DNA of 64,000 bases from positions 1 through 64,000 of the forward strand of contig NZ_JACIJD010000017.1 of the NCBI RefSeq assembly GCF_014199205.1, written 5' to 3'. Shown piece by piece: positions 61,268-64,000 of this stretch; the stretch's first letter is position 1; every line of letters begins with the position of its first letter. Made by a program: the position numbers and the translations under genes. Origin of the DNA: Muricoccus pecuniae (lineage in GTDB: Bacteria; Pseudomonadota; Alphaproteobacteria; Acetobacterales; Acetobacteraceae). Below the pieces are notes generated by a model. It was not told where the DNA came from. It searched no databases and saw nothing but the letters and a program-made list of their open reading frames with translations.

Positions 61268-62809
61268 GTGAATGGCGCGCACAGCCTTGTCCGCACACTG
61301 CTGGCATCCGGCGTGGACACCTGCTTCGCGAATCCGGGCACGAGCGAGATGCATTTCGTCGCCGCCCTGGACCAGATCCCCGGCATGCGCTGCGTGCTCG
61401 GCCTGCAGGAGAACGTCGTCACCGGCATGGCGGACGGCTACTGGCGCCTCGCCGGCAAGCCCGCCTGCACGCTGCTCCATTGCGGCCCGGGACTCGCGAA
61501 TGGCCTGGGCAACCTGCACAACGCGCGCCGCGCGCGCAGCGGCATCGTCAACATCGTGGGCGACCACGCGACCTATCACCGCGCCTTCGACGCGCCGCTG
61601 ACCGCCGACACCGAGGGCTGGGCCCGCCCGGTCTCCGCCTGGGTGCGGACGAGCGCGCGCGCCGCCGATGTCGGGCGGGATGCAGCGGTGGCCGTGCAGG
61701 CCGCCCGCACCGCGCCGGGGGGGATAGCGACCCTCATCCTCCCCTCCGACTCCTCCTGGGACGAGGGGGGGGAGGAGGCCGCGCCGCTCCCCGTGCCCGG
61801 CCCCGTGGCGCCGGACCCCGGCGCGGTCCGCCAGGCGGCACGCGTGCTGCGCGAGGGGAAGCGCGTCCTCATCCTGCTCGGCGGTGCCGCGCTGCGGGAG
61901 AGGGGGCAGGCGCTGGCATGGCGGATCGCGCAGGCGACCGGCGCCTCGCTGCTGGCGGAGGGCTCGAACGCCCGGATGACCCGCGGGCGCGGGCTGCCGC
62001 AGCTCGACCGCGTGCCCTATGTCGTGAACGTCGCCGTCGAGCGGCTCTCCGGCTTCGACCACATCGTGCTGGTGAACGCGAAGGCGCCGGTCGGCTTCTT
62101 CGCCTATCCCGGCAAGCCCTCCGCCCTCTACCCGCCGGAAGCCGGGGTGCATGTGCTGAGCCGGTTCGAGGGCGATGCCGAGGCCGCGCTCGCCGCCCTG
62201 GCCGACGAGCTCGGCGCGCCGGAGGCCGCCATCCCCGATCCCGGCCCGCGCCCCGAGCCCGCGCGCGGCGCGCCGACCCCCGAGGGGCTGGCCCGCACGG
62301 TCGCCGCGCTGATGCCCGAGGGCGCCATCGTCTCCGACGAGAGCGTCTCCTACGGCCGCGGCTTCTTCCCCGAGACCTATGCCGCGCCCCGGCACGACTG
62401 GCTGCAGCTCACCGGTGGCGCGATCGGGGACGGGATGCCGGTGGCCACCGGCGCGGCCATCGGCTCGGGCGGCAACCGGCGGGTGATCAGCCTCCAGGCG
62501 GACGGGTCGGCCATGTACTCGCTCCAGTCCCTCTGGACCCAGGCTCGCGAGAAGTTGCCCGTCACGACGGTGATCCTGTCCAATCGGAAGTACCAGATCC
62601 TCATCGGTGAGTATGCGGGCGTCGGCGCCAATCCCGGGCCGACGGCCATGAACATGCTCGACCTCGGCAATCCGGACCTCGACTGGGTCAGGCTTGCCGG
62701 GGGAATGGGGGTGGAGGCCGCGCGGGCCGAGACCCTGGAAGCCCTGGGCGACCTGCTCTCCCAGAGCATGGCCCGGCCTGGCCCCTTCCTGATCGAGCTA
62801 TCTGTCTGA
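61268..62809 (+). CDS. thiamine diphosphate-dependent enzyme, acetolactate synthase large-subunit / benzoylformate decarboxylase type
   Basis: About 513 residues from GTG 61268, preceded by GGGGGAG with nine bases spacing; a longer start at GTG 61220 lacks such a site. The N-terminal PYR domain has [20 protein letters not shown] and the catalytic glutamate in [15 protein letters not shown]. The C-terminal PP domain has [18 protein letters not shown] and [20 protein letters not shown], ending the cofactor motif with ILSNRKYQI. Such enzymes decarboxylate 2-oxoacids and may join the product to a second carbonyl. No small regulatory subunit gene follows, so catabolic decarboxylation is more likely than branched-chain synthesis. 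Confidence 0.9.
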   Translation: MNGAHSLVRTLLASGVDTCFANPGTSEMHFVAALDQIPGMRCVLGLQENVVTGMADGYWRLAGKPACTLLHCGPGLANGLGNLHNARRARSGIVNIVGDHATYHRAFDAPLTADTEGWARPVSAWVRTSARAADVGRDAAVAVQAARTAPGGIATLILPSDSSWDEGGEEAAPLPVPGPVAPDPGAVRQAARVLREGKRVLILLGGAALRERGQALAWRIAQATGASLLAEGSNARMTRGRGLPQLDRVPYVVNVAVERLSGFDHIVLVNAKAPVGFFAYPGKPSALYPPEAGVHVLSRFEGDAEAALAALADELGAPEAAIPDPGPRPEPARGAPTPEGLARTVAALMPEGAIVSDESVSYGRGFFPETYAAPRHDWLQLTGGAIGDGMPVATGAAIGSGGNRRVISLQADGSAMYSLQSLWTQAREKLPVTTVILSNRKYQILIGEYAGVGANPGPTAMNMLDLGNPDLDWVRLAGGMGVEAARAETLEALGDLLSQSMARPGPFLIELSV

Positions 62810-62826
62810 CGGAGACGCACGGCTTC

Positions 62827-64000
62827 ATGTCGAACTACCCCAAGGTCCAGCTCCACATCGACGGCGAGTGGCGCGACGCGCGCTCGGGCAAGACCATCGA
62901 GGTGATCAACCCCGCGACGGAGGAGGTGGTCGGCACCGTCGCCCATGCCGGCATCCCCGATCTCGACGAGGCGCTGGAGGCCGCGCAGCGCGGCTTCGAG
63001 ACCTGGCGCAAGACCTCGGTCTTCGAGCGCTACCGGCTGATGCGGAAGGCGGCCGACATCCTCCGCTCCCGCGCCGACGCCATCGCCGCCATGATGACGG
63101 CCGAGCAGGGCAAGCCGCTGCCCGAGGCGAAGATGGAGACGCTGGCCGCCGGCGACATCATCGAGTGGATGGCCGAGGAAGGCCGCCGCGCCTATGGCCG
63201 CGTGGTGCCCGCCCGCGCCGAGGGCGTGTACCAGCTCGTGCTGCGCGAGCCCGTGGGCCCCGTTGCCGCCTTCACGCCCTGGAACTTCCCGATCAACCAG
63301 GTGGTCCGCAAGCTCTCGGCCGCGCTGGCCACGGGCTGCTCCATCATCGTCAAGGCGCCGGAGGAGACGCCGGCCTCGCCGGCCGAGCTGATCCGCGCCT
63401 TCGTCGATGCGGGCATCCCCAAGGGGGTGATCAACCTCGTCTACGGCGTGCCCGCCGAGATCAGCGCCTACCTCATCCCGCACCCGGTCATCCGCAAGAT
63501 CACCTTCACCGGCTCGACCCCCGTGGGGAAGATGCTGGCGGGGCTGGCCGGCCAGCACATGAAGCGCGCGACGATGGAACTGGGCGGCCACGCCCCCGCC
63601 ATCGTCTTCGACGACGCCGACGTGGGGAAGGCGGCGAGGACGCTCGCCGCCTCCAAGTTCCGCAACGCCGGCCAGGTCTGCGTCTCGCCGACCCGCTTCC
63701 TCATCCAGGAGCGCAGCTTCGACGAGTTCCTGGAGACCTTCACCACCGCCGCGCGCGCCATCAAGGTCGGCAACGGCATGGAGGAAGGCGTGACGATGGG
63801 CCCGCTCGCCAATGAGCGCCGCGTGCCGACCATCGAGGCGCTCGTGCAGGACGCCGTCGGGCGCGGGGCGAAGCTCCAGGCGGGCGGGAACCGGATCGGG
63901 AACAAGGGTTACTTCTACGAGCCGACCGTCCTCTCCGACCTGCCGCTCGATTCCCGCGCGATGAACGAGGAGCCCTTCGGCCCGCTGGCCCTGGTGAACC
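62827..64000 (+). CDS. NAD(P)-dependent aldehyde dehydrogenase (succinate-semialdehyde type), C-terminus outside window
   Basis: The frame is open from ATG 62827 to the last base, so 391 residues are visible. It starts with [20 protein letters not shown]. The NAD site follows in [39 protein letters not shown] and [15 protein letters not shown]. The catalytic glutamate is in [14 protein letters not shown], the catalytic cysteine in [15 protein letters not shown], and [11 protein letters not shown] ends the window. This is the GabD branch of aldehyde dehydrogenases. It is separated by 17 bp from the ThDP enzyme and could oxidise the aldehyde that enzyme releases, or succinate semialdehyde made by GabT. 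Confidence 0.93.
   Translation, partial: MSNYPKVQLHIDGEWRDARSGKTIEVINPATEEVVGTVAHAGIPDLDEALEAAQRGFETWRKTSVFERYRLMRKAADILRSRADAIAAMMTAEQGKPLPEAKMETLAAGDIIEWMAEEGRRAYGRVVPARAEGVYQLVLREPVGPVAAFTPWNFPINQVVRKLSAALATGCSIIVKAPEETPASPAELIRAFVDAGIPKGVINLVYGVPAEISAYLIPHPVIRKITFTGSTPVGKMLAGLAGQHMKRATMELGGHAPAIVFDDADVGKAARTLAASKFRNAGQVCVSPTRFLIQERSFDEFLETFTTAARAIKVGNGMEEGVTMGPLANERRVPTIEALVQDAVGRGAKLQAGGNRIGNKGYFYEPTVLSDLPLDSRAMNEEPFGPLALVN

Overview
The window is very GC-rich, gene-dense chromosomal DNA that looks like an alphaproteobacterium of the Acetobacteraceae (Roseomonas-like). This rests on protein character: several Bug/TctC-type binding proteins, two branched-chain-amino-acid-type ABC operons, a fused LivM-LivG protein, and glnB-glnA, gltA and tRNA-His in alphaproteobacterial style. 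No rRNA, CRISPR array or intact prophage was seen. Database identity could not be tested.

Layout. 1-3.4 kb: the end of an SMP-30/gluconolactonase gene, an IclR regulator, a small orphan, an orphan helix-turn-helix/coiled-coil protein and an IS3-family transposase relic. 3.4-10.2 kb: a compact cluster of a radical SAM enzyme, a mercuric-reductase-like flavoprotein, a rhodanese, a VKOR-like membrane protein, a sterol-desaturase-family enzyme, two glycosyltransferases of the arsenosugar-associated type (TIGR04282/TIGR04283) and an NAD-dependent epimerase/reductase. No ArsM or ArsS is present, so the product is unknown; this is the best candidate for an undescribed pathway here. 10.2-11.6 kb is decayed DNA with a flavoprotein fragment.

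11.6-27.6 kb: a FadR-type regulator and an SDR face a liv-type ABC operon ending in an AroE-like dehydrogenase and a GMC oxidoreductase. A second five-gene liv operon follows, with a zinc alcohol dehydrogenase and a metallo-beta-lactamase-fold protein. 27.7-40.5 kb is an aromatic/hydroxyacid catabolism region: PcaGH and PcaD, class I fumarase-type subunits, a 2-hydroxyacid dehydrogenase, a class III CoA-transferase, an enoyl-CoA hydratase, a carboxymuconolactone-decarboxylase-family protein, a GST, a GntR regulator and three orphan Bug-type binding proteins. The likely theme is uptake and ring cleavage of hydroxyaromatic acids.

40.5-64 kb is more housekeeping: an M48 lipoprotein protease, a GGDEF-EAL protein, glnB-glnA with a candidate sigma-54 promoter, an aminotransferase, tRNA-His beside an AT-rich patch with an orphan gene, gltA, a thermonuclease-fold protein, SixA, an Na+/H+ antiporter, an AbgB-like M20 hydrolase, a CurA-like reductase, mobB and mobA, a single-domain response regulator facing a Crp/Fnr regulator, and a gabT / ThDP enzyme / semialdehyde dehydrogenase group that runs off the right edge. 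Short GC-rich tandem repeats occur in three intergenic regions of this half.
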